A DNA stretch of 64,000 bases from Pseudomonas koreensis (GCF_024169245.1 NZ_JALJWP010000001.1:930001-994000); one strand, 5' to 3'; shown: positions 52,775 to 62,293, counted from the stretch's first letter. The notes: generated by a model not told the origin, from the letters alone. Program-made: numbers and translations.

Positions 52775-53368
52775 TTAAATGCTCCAGCGAGCACTCAACA
52801 AACGTTCGTTCAACAGGCCCGGCTCCAGCGGTTTCGGCCGACGCGCCATGGCGCCGATGAACTGGTCCAGCGCCTCGTGCAAGCGTTGCTCCAGGGCCGG
52901 CGCCAGTTGCGCGGCGGCACTGCCTTCGCCGTAAGCGATCTGGCTGTCCTCGGCGAAAATGCCCTGAAGCATTTCCTGAGCCTTGAGTGCCGACAGCACA
53001 GGCTTGAGGGCGTAATCGACCACCAGCATGTGGGCGATGCTGCCGCCGGTGGCCATCGGCAAGACAATCTTGTGGTTCAAGGCACGCTCGGGGAGCAGAT
53101 CCAGCAGGGTCTTCAGCGCGCCGGAAAACGAGGCCTTGTACACCGGCGTGGCGATAAGCAAACCGTCGGCATTTTCGATCTGTTGCAGCAGGTCGAGGAC
53201 CTTCGGGCTGTCGAAGCGGGCGTGGAGCAGATCCTCGGCCGGGAAGTCCCGTACCTGATAACTCACCACTTCCACCCCTTGCTGTTGCAACCAGCGTTGC
53301 GAACGCTCCAGCAGCACTCCGGAACGGGAGCGCAGGCTGGGGCTGCCACCGAGTGAGACGACCAGCAT
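52775..53368 (-). CDS. ssuE: NAD(P)H-dependent FMN reductase
   Basis: This 197-residue flavodoxin-like reductase supplies FMNH2 to SsuD. It has the phosphate-binding [13 protein letters not shown] at the start and [21 protein letters not shown] in the middle. It is the first gene of the ssu operon. A 20-bp AT-rich dyad lies 74 bp upstream of its start and is the likely promoter/operator zone. ATG 53368 follows AAGGAA. Confidence 0.94.
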   Translation of the reverse strand: MLVVSLGGSPSLRSRSGVLLERSQRWLQQQGVEVVSYQVRDFPAEDLLHARFDSPKVLDLLQQIENADGLLIATPVYKASFSGALKTLLDLLPERALNHKIVLPMATGGSIAHMLVVDYALKPVLSALKAQEMLQGIFAEDSQIAYGEGSAAAQLAPALEQRLHEALDQFIGAMARRPKPLEPGLLNERLLSARWSI

Positions 53369-53441
53369 TGCAGATTCCTTCAAGCGGTACAGGCGATTCG
53401 CAGGCTGCGATCTCGCTTCAATGGCAGTGACCTTACCAGCT

Positions 53442-53461
53442 GATTTATATATCTATAAATC
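53442..53461. promoter_or_regulatory. AT-rich perfect dyad upstream of ssuE
   Basis: GATTTATA and TATAAATC form a perfect 8-bp inverted repeat with a 4-base spacer, in an AT-rich stretch 74-93 bp before ssuE. It is a candidate sulfur-starvation operator or promoter element. CysB-type control is an inference from the operon's known regulation. Confidence 0.45.
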
Positions 53462-53518
53462 ATATTTATTCATTTGGTTATGCGTTTAAGAGATATGCCT
53501 TTCAGCAGATTTCAGGCG

Positions 53519-53542
53519 AAAAAAAAGGCCGTCGAAACGGCC
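53519..53542 (-). terminator. lsfA terminator
   Basis: On the minus strand GGCCGT pairs with ACGGCC around a TTCG loop and is followed by eight T, an ideal intrinsic terminator. It ends transcripts coming from lsfA and passing the family E palindrome. Confidence 0.93.
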
Positions 53543-53571
53543 GGAAATCCCCTGCGTTGTAACCACACGAA

Positions 53572-53674
53572 GATCGTTCCCACGCTCTGCGTGGGAATGA
53601 ATCCATGGACGCTCCGCGTCCACTGTGACGCGGAGCGTCACGGGCGGCATTCCCACGCAGAGCGTGGGACGATC
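53572..53674. repeat. Family E palindromic element, copy 2
   Basis: A 103-bp element with the same plan as 6555-6662: outer arms GATCGTTCCCACGC and complement, with inner GGACGCTCCGCGTCC and ACGCGGAGCGT. Both outer arms carry a matched change relative to copy 1 (CTCTGCG with CGCAGAG). Confidence 0.87.
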
Positions 53675-53688
53675 AAAATCTCACTGAC

Positions 53689-54327
53689 TCATTTGTTCGG
53701 TTGCGGCGTCAGGCGCAGGTACGGCTTCACCGCACGATAACCTTTGGGGAAGCGCTGCTTGATCTCCTCCTCGTCCTTGAGCGACGGCACAATCACCACT
53801 TCTTCACCGTCCTGCCAGTTGGCCGGGGTGGCCACCTTGTAGTTGTCGGTGAGCTGCAGCGAATCGATCACCCGCAGGATCTCGTGGAAGTTACGCCCGG
53901 TGCTCGCCGGATAGGTGATGGTCAGGCGGATCTTCTTGTTCGGGTCGATCACGAACAGCGAACGCACGGTCAGCGTGTCATTGGCGTTCGGATGGATCAG
54001 GTCGTAGAGATCGGAGACCTTGCGATCGGCATCGGCCAGAATCGGGAAGTTGACGATGGTGTTCTGGGTTTCGTTGATGTCTTCGATCCACTTGTGGTGC
54101 GAGTCCACCGGGTCGACCGACAGCGCGATGGCTTTTACGCCGCGCTGGCTGAATTCATCCTTGAGCTTGGCGGTGAAGCCCAGCTCGGTGGTGCACACCG
54201 GAGTGAAATCCGCAGGATGGGAAAACAGCACGCCCCAGCTATCGCCCAGCCATTCGTGGAAACGAATCTTGCCGGCGCTGGAGTCCTGTTCGAAATCGGG
54301 GGCGATGTCGCCGAGTCTGAGGCTCAT
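53689..54327 (-). CDS. lsfA: 1-Cys peroxiredoxin LsfA
   Basis: This 212-residue Prx6-type peroxiredoxin has its peroxidatic cysteine C45 in HPADFTPVCTTELG and no resolving cysteine elsewhere. The C-terminal dimerisation domain (GYRAVKPYLRLTPQ) completes the typical Prx6 length. LsfA is induced by sulfate limitation in P. putida and adjoins the ssu operon, as here. It protects against peroxides and affects virulence in P. aeruginosa. Upstream DNA (54340-54440) is unusually AT-rich. Confidence 0.93.
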   Translation of the reverse strand: MSLRLGDIAPDFEQDSSAGKIRFHEWLGDSWGVLFSHPADFTPVCTTELGFTAKLKDEFSQRGVKAIALSVDPVDSHHKWIEDINETQNTIVNFPILADADRKVSDLYDLIHPNANDTLTVRSLFVIDPNKKIRLTITYPASTGRNFHEILRVIDSLQLTDNYKVATPANWQDGEEVVIVPSLKDEEEIKQRFPKGYRAVKPYLRLTPQPNK

Positions 54328-54556
54328 GGTGCTGCTCCTGATAAGGGATGGGAGACAACAACTGTAGCCCGGGATCGATCAGCGTGAAAAAGAATAAATA
54401 AATAGATATTTAGATCATTAATGAATATTAAACATCTGTTCATTGGACACTGGCTCGCATCGCGACGAACATCCAACGCAAGGTTCGAGAAGGCCTTGAG
54501 TTGCAGCAAAGAGGGAATCGGGAAGGGCTTACGGGGGTGAGCCTGACTCGAAACGC

Positions 54557-54597
54557 AAAAGCCCCGTCCGGCGCGATGCCGGACGGGGCTTTTTTTG
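54557..54597. terminator. Terminator after the OprD-family porin gene
   Basis: GCCCCGTCCGGC pairs perfectly with GCCGGACGGGGC around a 5-base loop, with A-run and T-run on the two sides. It lies 22 bp past the porin stop on the minus strand and can work in both directions. Confidence 0.92.
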
Positions 54598-54618
54598 TCT
54601 GCGAATCGAGCCGCGTGA

Positions 54619-55962
54619 TTACAGCAGCGGGATCGAGTAGCTGACGATCAGGCGGTTTTCGTCCTGCGAACGGGTGTTCGGCAGGTCGGTGCGCCATACA
54701 GCGTTTTTCCACATCAGGCCGACGTTCTTGAACGGGCCTTCCGGTACTACGTAACCGATGGTGAAGTCGCGTTCCCACTCGGAGCGGTTCGACGCGCTCT
54801 CGCGACCGTTGGTGCCTACGGTGTCGATGCTGTCACCTTTGAGGTAAACCACACCGGCGGTCAGGCCAGGTACGCCGACCTTGGCGAAGTCGTAGGAGTA
54901 GCGAGCCTGCCAGGTTTTCTCACCGGCGCGGCCGAACTTCTGGATCTGCATGTCGGTAATGGTGTAGTTCGACGAACCGTCACCCTGGTTCAGCCAAGGG
55001 AAGTCGCTGCTGCCGTTGGAAACCTGATAACCACCACCAAAGGTGTGACCGGCAACGGTGTACAGGAACAGACCGCTGTACAGGTTGTTGTCGACTTCAC
55101 CACGGCCGTTACGGAAACCGGTGTAGTTACCCGAGCTGTAGTAAGCCGAGTCAGTGCCGTTCTTGCCGTCGTCTGAGCTGTTGAAGTAACGCAGGTCAGA
55201 CTTCAACACGCCCGGGCCGATCGACCAGTTGTGCACCAGACCGAGGAAGTGCTGCTTGTAGAAATCTTCCAGGTTGCCGTAGTAGTACTGGGCAGTCAGG
55301 TCTTTGGTGATCTTGTAGTCACCACCGGCGTAGATGAACTTGTTGCTGTCACGGAAAGCCGTGCCGCGGGTGTTGGCGCCGCCGATCGAAAGGTTTTCGT
55401 TGTTGCTGGAGTTACGACCTTTTACCGCTTCGATCTGACCACCGACCAGAGTCAGGTCCTTGATCTCGCCGGATGTGATCTGGCCACCCTGCCAGGTTTG
55501 CGGCAGCAGACGACCGTCGTTAGTAACGATGACCGGGTTCTTCGGCTGCAAGGTACCCAGCTTCAGTTCAGTCTGGGAGATCTTGGCTTTGGCAGTCAGA
55601 CCCAGGCTGGAGAAGTTGTCCACGGCTTTACCGTTGGACTCGCTCGGGAACACGGTGCCGCCGTAAGCGGTGCCACTGTTGCCGTTGGTGCCGCCGCCCG
55701 AATCAAGACGGATGCCCAGCAGGCCGATGGCGTCGAGACCGAAACCGACGGTACCTTGGGTGTAACCGGAGATGAAACGCAGATCGAAGCCTTGGCCCCA
55801 TTCTTCGTTCTTGTTGGCGCCAGCGCCGTCACGGTTATCAGTGTTGATGTAGAAGTTGCGCAGACCCAGAGTAGCCTTGCTGTCTTCGATGAAACCGGCG
55901 GCGCCTGCCTGCTGCGCCATAACCCCAACGGCCACAGCCAGGGCCAAGGTGGACTTGTTCAT
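54619..55962 (-). CDS. OprD-family outer-membrane porin
   Basis: This 447-residue protein has a signal peptide (MNKSTLALAVAVGVMAQQAG, cleavage near residue 22) followed by an 18-strand-type OprD barrel. Family features are SKATLGLRNFYINTDNRDGA at the mature start, LTAKAKISQTELKLGTLQPKNP with KNPVIVTNDGRLLPQT, and a C-terminal ENRLIVSYSIPLL. OprD porins admit specific carboxylates or small organics. The neighbours (tauA, lsfA, ssu) suggest a role during sulfur limitation (inference). P. putida has OprE-type porin at this place, as I recall. Confidence 0.9.
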   Translation of the reverse strand: MNKSTLALAVAVGVMAQQAGAAGFIEDSKATLGLRNFYINTDNRDGAGANKNEEWGQGFDLRFISGYTQGTVGFGLDAIGLLGIRLDSGGGTNGNSGTAYGGTVFPSESNGKAVDNFSSLGLTAKAKISQTELKLGTLQPKNPVIVTNDGRLLPQTWQGGQITSGEIKDLTLVGGQIEAVKGRNSSNNENLSIGGANTRGTAFRDSNKFIYAGGDYKITKDLTAQYYYGNLEDFYKQHFLGLVHNWSIGPGVLKSDLRYFNSSDDGKNGTDSAYYSSGNYTGFRNGRGEVDNNLYSGLFLYTVAGHTFGGGYQVSNGSSDFPWLNQGDGSSNYTITDMQIQKFGRAGEKTWQARYSYDFAKVGVPGLTAGVVYLKGDSIDTVGTNGRESASNRSEWERDFTIGYVVPEGPFKNVGLMWKNAVWRTDLPNTRSQDENRLIVSYSIPLL

Positions 55963-56329
55963 GTATCGCTCCTCTCGTTCTAATTCTTGTGTTCCTGGTT
56001 CGGGGTCGATTTGCCCTGAATCCTAAGATTCGCGATTAGCGCCAGACCGTGACTGCCAAGTCAATCGTAACCTTGTGTGTCTACGACCATCGTCTAATCG
56101 CTGGTGATTTGGTCCCTGCAGCGTAAAGACTTCCTGATAATCCCAAAAAGAATTTATTCATTCTTTTTCATACCATTCGGGTATATGGCCCATTAATGGC
56201 CATCCGCGCCGGGAAACAGCGTATCGGCGCCTAAGCTCATTCCTAAATGGTATTTGTTGACCTTTTTTTAGATCGATTAGCTTTGCCGTACTCCCAACAC
56301 GGCAAATCCCATCGAAAAGGCGACGCATC
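55963..56329. promoter_or_regulatory. Divergent control region between the porin gene and tauA
   Basis: This 367-bp region carries three dyads: AAAAAGAAT/ATTCTTTTT (56145-56168), ATACC/GGTAT (56170-56184) and TGGCC/GGCCA (56186-56202). A TTGACC (56257-56262) could be a tauA -35, though no good -10 follows. It presumably carries sulfur-starvation promoters for both genes. The binding factors are not identifiable. Confidence 0.5.
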
Positions 56330-57316
56330 ATGGCGAAACGCGCACTATCAAGTCAATTTGTTACAGTTTGTGTGTCGGCACTGTTTTGTTTTTCCGCACA
56401 GGCCGCCGGTCTGACTGTCGGCTACCAAACCGGCATCGACCCGAGCAAGGTGCCGCAGGCCGACGGCGTCTATGAGAAAACCATTGGCGAGAAGATCGAC
56501 TGGCGCCGCTTCAACAGCGGCCCGGAAGTAGTGACAGCCATTGCTTCTGGCGACGTGCAGATCGGCAACCTTGGTTCCAGCCCTTTGGCTGCGGCGGCGT
56601 CACGTAATCTGCCGATCGTGGCGTTTATTGTTTCGGCGCAGATCAATGCCGCTGAAGCTTTGGTGGTGCGTAACGGCAGCGGCATCGACAAACCGCAGGA
56701 CCTGATCGGCAAGACCATCGCCACGCCGTTCGTATCGACCTCGCACTACAGTCTGCTTGGGGCGCTGAAGCACTGGGGCCTGAATCCTTCGCAAGTCAAA
56801 GTGGTCAACCTGCAACCAGCGGAAATCGCCGCTGCGTGGAAGCGTGGCGACATTGATGGTGCGTTTGTCTGGTCACCGGCCCTCGGTGAGATTCGCAAGA
56901 CCGGCAAGACCCTGACCGACGCAGCACAAGTCGGCCAGTGGGGTGCGCCGACCTTCGAGGTGTGGGTGGCGCGCAAGGACTTTGCCGAGAAGCATCCCGA
57001 TGTCGTGGCCAAGTTTGCCAAGGTCACTCTGGACTCGTTCGCTGATTACGCCGCGCACAAGGACAGCTGGACAGCCGACTCGGTGCCTGTGCAGAAAATC
57101 GCCAAACTGACCGGTGCCAACGCAGCGGATGTTCCAGAACTGCTCGCCGGTTCGGCATTCCCTGACGCGAAGGCGCAGCAAACCACGGCGCTGCTGGACG
57201 GCGGCACCGCGAAGGCAATTGCTGAAACGGCGAAATTCCTGAAAGAACAGGGCAAGGTCGAGACGGTGCTGCCGGATTACTCGCCGTACGTCAGCGCGAA
57301 ATTCATCACCCAGTAA
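56330..57316 (+). CDS. tauA: Taurine-type periplasmic binding protein without its transporter genes
   Basis: This 328-residue protein has a signal peptide (cleavage after AQA, about residue 25) and a TauA-like mature sequence (GLTVGYQTGIDPSKVPQADG, FNSGPEVVTAIASGDVQIG, GSSPLAAAASRNLPIV). It should bind taurine in the periplasm. Normally tauBCD (ATPase, permease, dioxygenase) follow. Here argA begins on the opposite strand after only 32 bp, and no tauBCD is present in the window. It may use SsuBC or a tauBC elsewhere, or be a leftover. Confidence 0.88.
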   Translation: MAKRALSSQFVTVCVSALFCFSAQAAGLTVGYQTGIDPSKVPQADGVYEKTIGEKIDWRRFNSGPEVVTAIASGDVQIGNLGSSPLAAAASRNLPIVAFIVSAQINAAEALVVRNGSGIDKPQDLIGKTIATPFVSTSHYSLLGALKHWGLNPSQVKVVNLQPAEIAAAWKRGDIDGAFVWSPALGEIRKTGKTLTDAAQVGQWGAPTFEVWVARKDFAEKHPDVVAKFAKVTLDSFADYAAHKDSWTADSVPVQKIAKLTGANAADVPELLAGSAFPDAKAQQTTALLDGGTAKAIAETAKFLKEQGKVETVLPDYSPYVSAKFITQ

Positions 57317-57348
57317 AAAGCTTCGCGAGCGAATGGAGCGACACAGTT

Positions 57349-58650
57349 TTACAGAGTCTTTTCGAAAATCTTCGAATTGCGCTGATAGTTGTACAGCGAC
57401 GCCCGCGCCGCTGGCAGGCGTTCGACGCTGCTCGGTTCGAACCCGCGCTCGCGGAACCAGTGCGCTGTGCGGGTGGTGAGCACGAACAGGGTTTTCAAAC
57501 CCTGCGCCCGCGCCCGGGTTTCGATGCGTTCGAGCAACTCGTCGCCGCGCCCGCCATGGCGGTATTCCGGATTCACCGCCAGGCACGCCAGTTCGCCGGC
57601 ATCGGAGTCAGCGATCTGATACAGCGCCGCACAAGCAATGATCATCCCTTCACGCTCGACCACGCTGAACTGCTCGATCTCGCGCTCCAGCACTTCGCGG
57701 GAGCGACGCACCAGAATGCCCTGCTCTTCCAGCGGACTGATCAGATCGAGCAGGCCACCGACGTCTTCAATCGCCGCCTCGCGCACCAGCTCGAATTGCT
57801 CTTGCGCGACCAGCGTACCGCCACCGTCACGGGTGAACAGTTCGGTCAGCAGCGCGCCGTCCTCGGCGTAACTGACGATATGGCTGCGCGCCACGCCGCC
57901 ACGACAGGCTTCAGCGGCGGCATCGAGCAGCTCCGCTTGATAATTGCTCATGCCCAGGCGCTGCAAATGGGCCGGCACTTGTTGCGGGCGCAGTTCGCGC
58001 ACCAGTTTGCCGTTCTCGTCGATCAGGCCGAGCTCGGCGCCGAACAACAGCAGCTTGTCCGCGCCCAGATCAATCGCGGCGCGGGTGGCGACGTCTTCGC
58101 AGGCGAGGTTGAAGATTTCGCCGGTCGGCGAGTAGCCCAACGGCGACAGCAGCACGATCGAACGCTCGTCGAGCAGGCGGTTGATGCCCTTGCGGTCGAC
58201 CCGACGCACTTCGCCGGTGTGGTGATAGTCGACGCCTTCGAGTACGCCGATCGGCCGCGCGGTGACGAGGTTGCCGCTGGCCACGCGCAAGCGTGAGCCC
58301 TGCATCGGCGACGAGGCCATGTCCATCGACAGGCGCGCTTCGATGGCGATGCGCAACTGGCCGACCGCATCGATCACACATTCCAGGGTCGCGGCATCGG
58401 TGATGCGCATGCCGTGATGGTAATGCGGGGTCAGGCCACGGGCGGCGAGGCGGGTTTCGATCTGCGGGCGCGAACCGTGCACCAGCACCAGACGCACGCC
58501 GAGGCTGTGCAGCAAGACCAGGTCGTGGACGATATTGCCGAAATTCGGATGCTCGACGCCGTCGCCGGGAAGCATGACGACGAAGGTGCAATCGCGGTGG
58601 GCATTGATGTAGGGAGACGCGTGGCGGAGCCAATTGACGTATTCGGGCAT
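57349..58650 (-). CDS. argA: N-acetylglutamate synthase
   Basis: This 433-residue enzyme makes N-acetylglutamate, the entry to arginine synthesis. The N-terminal amino-acid-kinase-like domain (about residues 20-280, LVLVHGSRPQIETRLAARG) carries arginine inhibition. The C-terminal GNAT domain (about 290-433) has the acetyl-CoA loop in EYRHGGRGDELLERIE. It lies downstream of and co-oriented with argE, with 274 bp between them including a REP doublet. Confidence 0.96.
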   Translation of the reverse strand: MPEYVNWLRHASPYINAHRDCTFVVMLPGDGVEHPNFGNIVHDLVLLHSLGVRLVLVHGSRPQIETRLAARGLTPHYHHGMRITDAATLECVIDAVGQLRIAIEARLSMDMASSPMQGSRLRVASGNLVTARPIGVLEGVDYHHTGEVRRVDRKGINRLLDERSIVLLSPLGYSPTGEIFNLACEDVATRAAIDLGADKLLLFGAELGLIDENGKLVRELRPQQVPAHLQRLGMSNYQAELLDAAAEACRGGVARSHIVSYAEDGALLTELFTRDGGGTLVAQEQFELVREAAIEDVGGLLDLISPLEEQGILVRRSREVLEREIEQFSVVEREGMIIACAALYQIADSDAGELACLAVNPEYRHGGRGDELLERIETRARAQGLKTLFVLTTRTAHWFRERGFEPSSVERLPAARASLYNYQRNSKIFEKTL

Positions 58651-58821
58651 GAACCTGGGCCTGTAATAAAGAGCAGCCGAAAAAAGGGGCGAAACGAAAA
58701 ACGCACAGCGGGCTGATGGTTATCGTCGGAACAGGCTTGGCGACACGCGCGCTCTCCTCATGAATACGGGTTGGGGTGCAGGCAATTTACCGGGTTCGGC
58801 CAGACAAAACACAACTCCCCT

Positions 58822-58909
58822 GTAGGAGTGAGCCTGCTCGCGATAGCGGAATTTCAGTCAATATCTTCGGTGACTGACTCACCGCGATCGCGAGCAGGCT
58901 CACTCCTAC
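58822..58909. repeat. REP doublet, inward type
   Basis: TAGGAGTGAGCC-family arms around a TCAGTCAAT...TGACTGA core, in the argE-argA gap. Confidence 0.88.
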
Positions 58910-58924
58910 AGGTACAGCATTCAT

Positions 58925-60082
58925 TCACACAAGTTTGTCCGGGCTCAGGCAGTAATGTTCAATCAACTGCCGAATCAGATGCACGGTAGGCTGCAAACGT
59001 GACATTTCAAGGTACTCGCCCGGTTGATGCGCGCAGGCGATGTCGCCGGGGCCAAGCACAATGGTTTCGCAGCCGAGGCGCTGAAGATAAGGCGCTTCGG
59101 TGCCGAACGCTACTGCTTCGGCACGATGGCCGGTGAGCTTTTCGGCGATGCGCACCAGTTCGGCATCCTCGGCCTGCTCGAACGGCGGCACTTCCGGGAA
59201 CAGCGGTTTGTAATCGATTTTCACTTTGTGCCGCTCGGCCACCGGGTTGAGCTTGCGCAGGATTTCCGCGCGCAGCACGTTGGGGTCCATGCCCGGCAGC
59301 GGCCGCAGGTCGAATTCCAGCGAACACTGGCCGCAGATGCGATTGGGGTTGTCGCCGCCATGAATGCAGCCAAAGTTCATCGTCGGTTGCGGCACGCTGA
59401 ACTGCGGATTGCTGAATTCGCGCTGCCACAAGAGGCGCAGGCCGCGCAGTTCGCCGATGGCATCGTGCATGGCTTCGAGGGCGCTGTGGCCCAGGCGCGG
59501 ATCGGACGAGTGGCCGCTCTGCCCGAGGATGTCGATGCGCTCCATCATGATGCCTTTGTGCATGCGGATCGGTTTGAGCCCGGTCGGCTCGCCGATCACC
59601 GCCGCGCGGCCCAGCGGTTGCCCGGCCTCGGCCAGCGCGCGGGCGCCGGACATCGAGCTTTCTTCGTCGCAGGTGGCGAGGATCAGCAATGGCTGTTTGA
59701 ACGGCTGATCGAGCAGCGGCTGCACGGCTTCGATGATCAGTGCAAAGAAGCCCTTCATGTCACAACTGCCCAGCCCGACCCAGCGACCGTCGACTTCGGT
59801 GAGCTTCAGCGGGTCGGTCTGCCACAACGCGTCGTCGTAGGGCACCGTGTCGCTGTGCCCGGCCAGCACCAGGCCGCCGGGGCCACTGCCAAAACTGGCG
59901 AGCAGATTGAATTTGCCGGGGCTGACCTGCTGGATATCGCAGCTGAAACCCAGGTCACCCAGCCAACCCGCCAGCAGATCGATGACGGCGCGGTTGGATT
60001 GATCGAGGCTCGGTTGGGTACAGCTGACCGATGGCGCGGCAATCAGCGCGGCGAACTGGTCTTGCATGGACGGCAATGGCAT
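58925..60082 (-). CDS. argE: Acetylornithine deacetylase
   Basis: This 385-residue M20 metallohydrolase releases ornithine from N-acetylornithine. Metal ligands lie in LAGHSDTVPYD and GSCDMKGFFA, the catalytic Glu in TCDEESSMSG, and the late His in CAHQPGEYLE. ATG 60082 is used because GGAG lies upstream at suitable spacing. A GTG one codon earlier and an ATG at 60067 are alternatives. It is divergent from the CYTH-CHAD gene. Confidence 0.94.
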   Translation of the reverse strand: MPLPSMQDQFAALIAAPSVSCTQPSLDQSNRAVIDLLAGWLGDLGFSCDIQQVSPGKFNLLASFGSGPGGLVLAGHSDTVPYDDALWQTDPLKLTEVDGRWVGLGSCDMKGFFALIIEAVQPLLDQPFKQPLLILATCDEESSMSGARALAEAGQPLGRAAVIGEPTGLKPIRMHKGIMMERIDILGQSGHSSDPRLGHSALEAMHDAIGELRGLRLLWQREFSNPQFSVPQPTMNFGCIHGGDNPNRICGQCSLEFDLRPLPGMDPNVLRAEILRKLNPVAERHKVKIDYKPLFPEVPPFEQAEDAELVRIAEKLTGHRAEAVAFGTEAPYLQRLGCETIVLGPGDIACAHQPGEYLEMSRLQPTVHLIRQLIEHYCLSPDKLV

Positions 60083-60238
60083 CACTGACTCCAGGTCCCG
60101 GATTGAGGCCCACTATAGAACCATCCGGCGCGCGGAATAAACCGCCGCAGGGCGTAGGAAGTTTGACTCCTGTACACTGCACGGCCTTGGCAGCCACACA
60201 TTCCCCCGGCTGCGCTCCCGATTCTGGATGTTCCGGCC

Positions 60239-61609
60239 ATGCAAAAAGAAACCGAAATCAAACTCCGCGTCAGCCGCGAAACCCTCGCTGCCCTGCGCGA
60301 GCACCCGCTGCTGAAGAAACGCAACAAAAGTGGCTGGGAACGCCGTGAGTTGATGAACCAGTATTTCGACACCCCCGAGCGCGACCTCGCCCAGGCCAAA
60401 GTTGCCCTGCGCCTGCGCAAGGACGGTGACGAAGTGATCCAGACCCTCAAGACCCGTGGCCAGAGCGTCGCCGGTCTGTCCGAGCGTAACGAGTACGACT
60501 GGAAACTGCCGAAAGCCAAACTCGACGTGAAGAAACTCGACGGCGAATGCTGGCCAGAGGCGCTGGCCGAGCTGGACAAGAAAACCCTCAAGCCGATCTT
60601 CACCACTGATTTCGTCCGCGAGCGCGCCGAAATCGCCTGGGGTCGTGGCAAGACCAAAGTCGTCATCGAAGCGGCGCTGGATCTCGGCCATGTGGTGGTC
60701 GGCAAGCAGAAAGAAGAAATCTGCGAACTGGAACTGGAGCTGCGCGAAGGCGAGCCGGCCGCGCTGCTGGAACTGGCCGCTGAACTGGCGGAAACCCTGG
60801 CGTTGATGCCGTGCGATATCAGCAAGGCCGAGCGCGGCTATCGTCTTCACGACGCCAACAGCTACTCGCTGAGCCTGCCGGCGCCGCAGTTGACCACCGA
60901 AACCCGCCTCGACGACGCCTTCGCCGCGCTGAGCTGGCATTTGCTCGGCAGCAGCCAGCGTCTGGCCGAGCAATATCGCTTCAACGGCCACTGGCGCCTC
61001 CTGCAGGACTGGGTCGAGAACCTCGCGGAAATGCGCGCCCTGCTCAGCAGCCTCGGCCAGGCTGCGCCGCGTCAGTCGACCCACGACCTGCGTGTGGCCC
61101 TGGATGCCTTGCTGGAAGACTGGCGCCCGCTGGTGCAGGTCGGCATCGAAGACGAAGACGTGCGCAAGGCTGCGCCTGAGCAGTTTCTCGAAGAACTGGA
61201 AGACCCGCGCTGGGGCCAGTTCTCGCTGAACGCCTCGCGCTGGCTGCTGGCCCGTACCTGGACCGCTGACCGCAATACTCGCGGCAATCGTCAGGGTGAC
61301 GCGCAACTGCACAGCTGGCTGCCGCGTCTGTTGGGTGAAGAAGCCACCGCTCTGCAGCTGCAGCGCTACCAGCAACAGCCGGAAGATCTCGCCGAGCAAC
61401 TGCCGCGCATCGAGCGCATTCAGGTCTGGCTGCACCACGCGCGCAACGTGCTGGACATTCCGGAAATGGATCGCCTCTACGGCGAGCTGAACAAACTGGC
61501 GCAACTGGCCAACGAGCCGACCATCACCGACGAACTGCTCGATGCGCGCAAGCATCAGGCGATTGCGGTGTACCAGAACCGCGCCTGGAAAACCCTCCTG
61601 CGCGTGTAA
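60239..61609 (+). CDS. CYTH-CHAD inorganic triphosphatase (YgiF-like)
   Basis: This 456-residue protein has an N-terminal CYTH domain (about residues 1-200) with the hallmark ExExK pattern as ETEIKLR, and metal/phosphate residues in QYFDTPERDLAQAKVALRLR. A C-terminal all-helical CHAD domain (about 215-456, HDLRVALDALLEDWRPL) follows, rich in conserved Arg and His for polyphosphate binding. E. coli YgiF hydrolyses tripolyphosphate. The same activity is expected. It is divergent from argE. Confidence 0.9.
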   Translation: MQKETEIKLRVSRETLAALREHPLLKKRNKSGWERRELMNQYFDTPERDLAQAKVALRLRKDGDEVIQTLKTRGQSVAGLSERNEYDWKLPKAKLDVKKLDGECWPEALAELDKKTLKPIFTTDFVRERAEIAWGRGKTKVVIEAALDLGHVVVGKQKEEICELELELREGEPAALLELAAELAETLALMPCDISKAERGYRLHDANSYSLSLPAPQLTTETRLDDAFAALSWHLLGSSQRLAEQYRFNGHWRLLQDWVENLAEMRALLSSLGQAAPRQSTHDLRVALDALLEDWRPLVQVGIEDEDVRKAAPEQFLEELEDPRWGQFSLNASRWLLARTWTADRNTRGNRQGDAQLHSWLPRLLGEEATALQLQRYQQQPEDLAEQLPRIERIQVWLHHARNVLDIPEMDRLYGELNKLAQLANEPTITDELLDARKHQAIAVYQNRAWKTLLRV

Positions 61610-61616
61610 CACCGCT

Positions 61617-61693
61617 AAAAGATCGCAGCCTTCGGCAGCTCCTACCTTTGGAATGCATTCCCCTGTAGGAGCTGCCGAAGGCTGCGATCTTTT
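61617..61693. repeat. Family C REP doublet
   Basis: AAAAGATCGCAGCCTTCGGC and complement flank about 22 bp, between the convergent CYTH-CHAD and Lrp-type genes. Confidence 0.88.
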
Positions 61694-61702
61694 GCTTTTT
61701 TG

Positions 61703-62167
61703 CTAGACCGGGAGGCTGGTGGTGGATTTGATCTCCGACAGCGCCACGATCGAATTCACTTCCTGTATCCCCGGCACCAGCGACAGCTTCTCGAAGAAGA
61801 ACCGCTCGTACGCCTCGATGTCCGCCGCGACTATGCGCAACATGAAGTCCACTGCGCCCATCAGCACATAACACTCCAGCACTTCCGGAAAACCGCGAAT
61901 TGCCTCGGTGAATTCGGTGAAGTTCGAACGGCCGTGGGCGTTGAGTTTGATCTCGGCGAAGATCTGCGTGTTCAGGCCGATCTTCTTGCGATCAAGCAAC
62001 GTCACCTGACCGCGAATGATGCCCTCCTCCTTCATCCGCTGAATCCGCCGCCAGCACGGCGATTGCGACAGGCCGACCTGCTCGGCGATCTGCGCGCTCG
62101 ACAGCGAGGCGTCTTCCTGCAGCAAGGCGAGGATCTTGCGATCGTAGGCATCCAGCTCGCTGTGCAT
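61703..62167 (-). CDS. Lrp/AsnC-family transcriptional regulator
   Basis: This 154-residue protein has an N-terminal helix-turn-helix (ILALLQEDASLSSAQIAEQV, SQSPCWRRIQRM) and a C-terminal RAM/ACT-like effector domain (VLECYVLMGAVDFMLRIVAAD, FEKLSLVPGIQEVNSIV). It likely senses an amino acid. It is divergent from a small ACT-like protein at 62294, so the 126-bp gap probably holds its operator. Several paralogs exist in pseudomonads and no specific name is justified. Confidence 0.9.
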   Translation of the reverse strand: MHSELDAYDRKILALLQEDASLSSAQIAEQVGLSQSPCWRRIQRMKEEGIIRGQVTLLDRKKIGLNTQIFAEIKLNAHGRSNFTEFTEAIRGFPEVLECYVLMGAVDFMLRIVAADIEAYERFFFEKLSLVPGIQEVNSIVALSEIKSTTSLPV

Positions 62168-62293
62168 AAAAAATCCTCAAAGATCAGTTTTCACAAATCA
62201 TATCTTTCGATAAATCCCGTTAGCTGCCGATCATAGCCAAGAAATACCCCGCACCGAATGTAAAAATTTCTCCAGCACCTTTGGAGACTCGCC

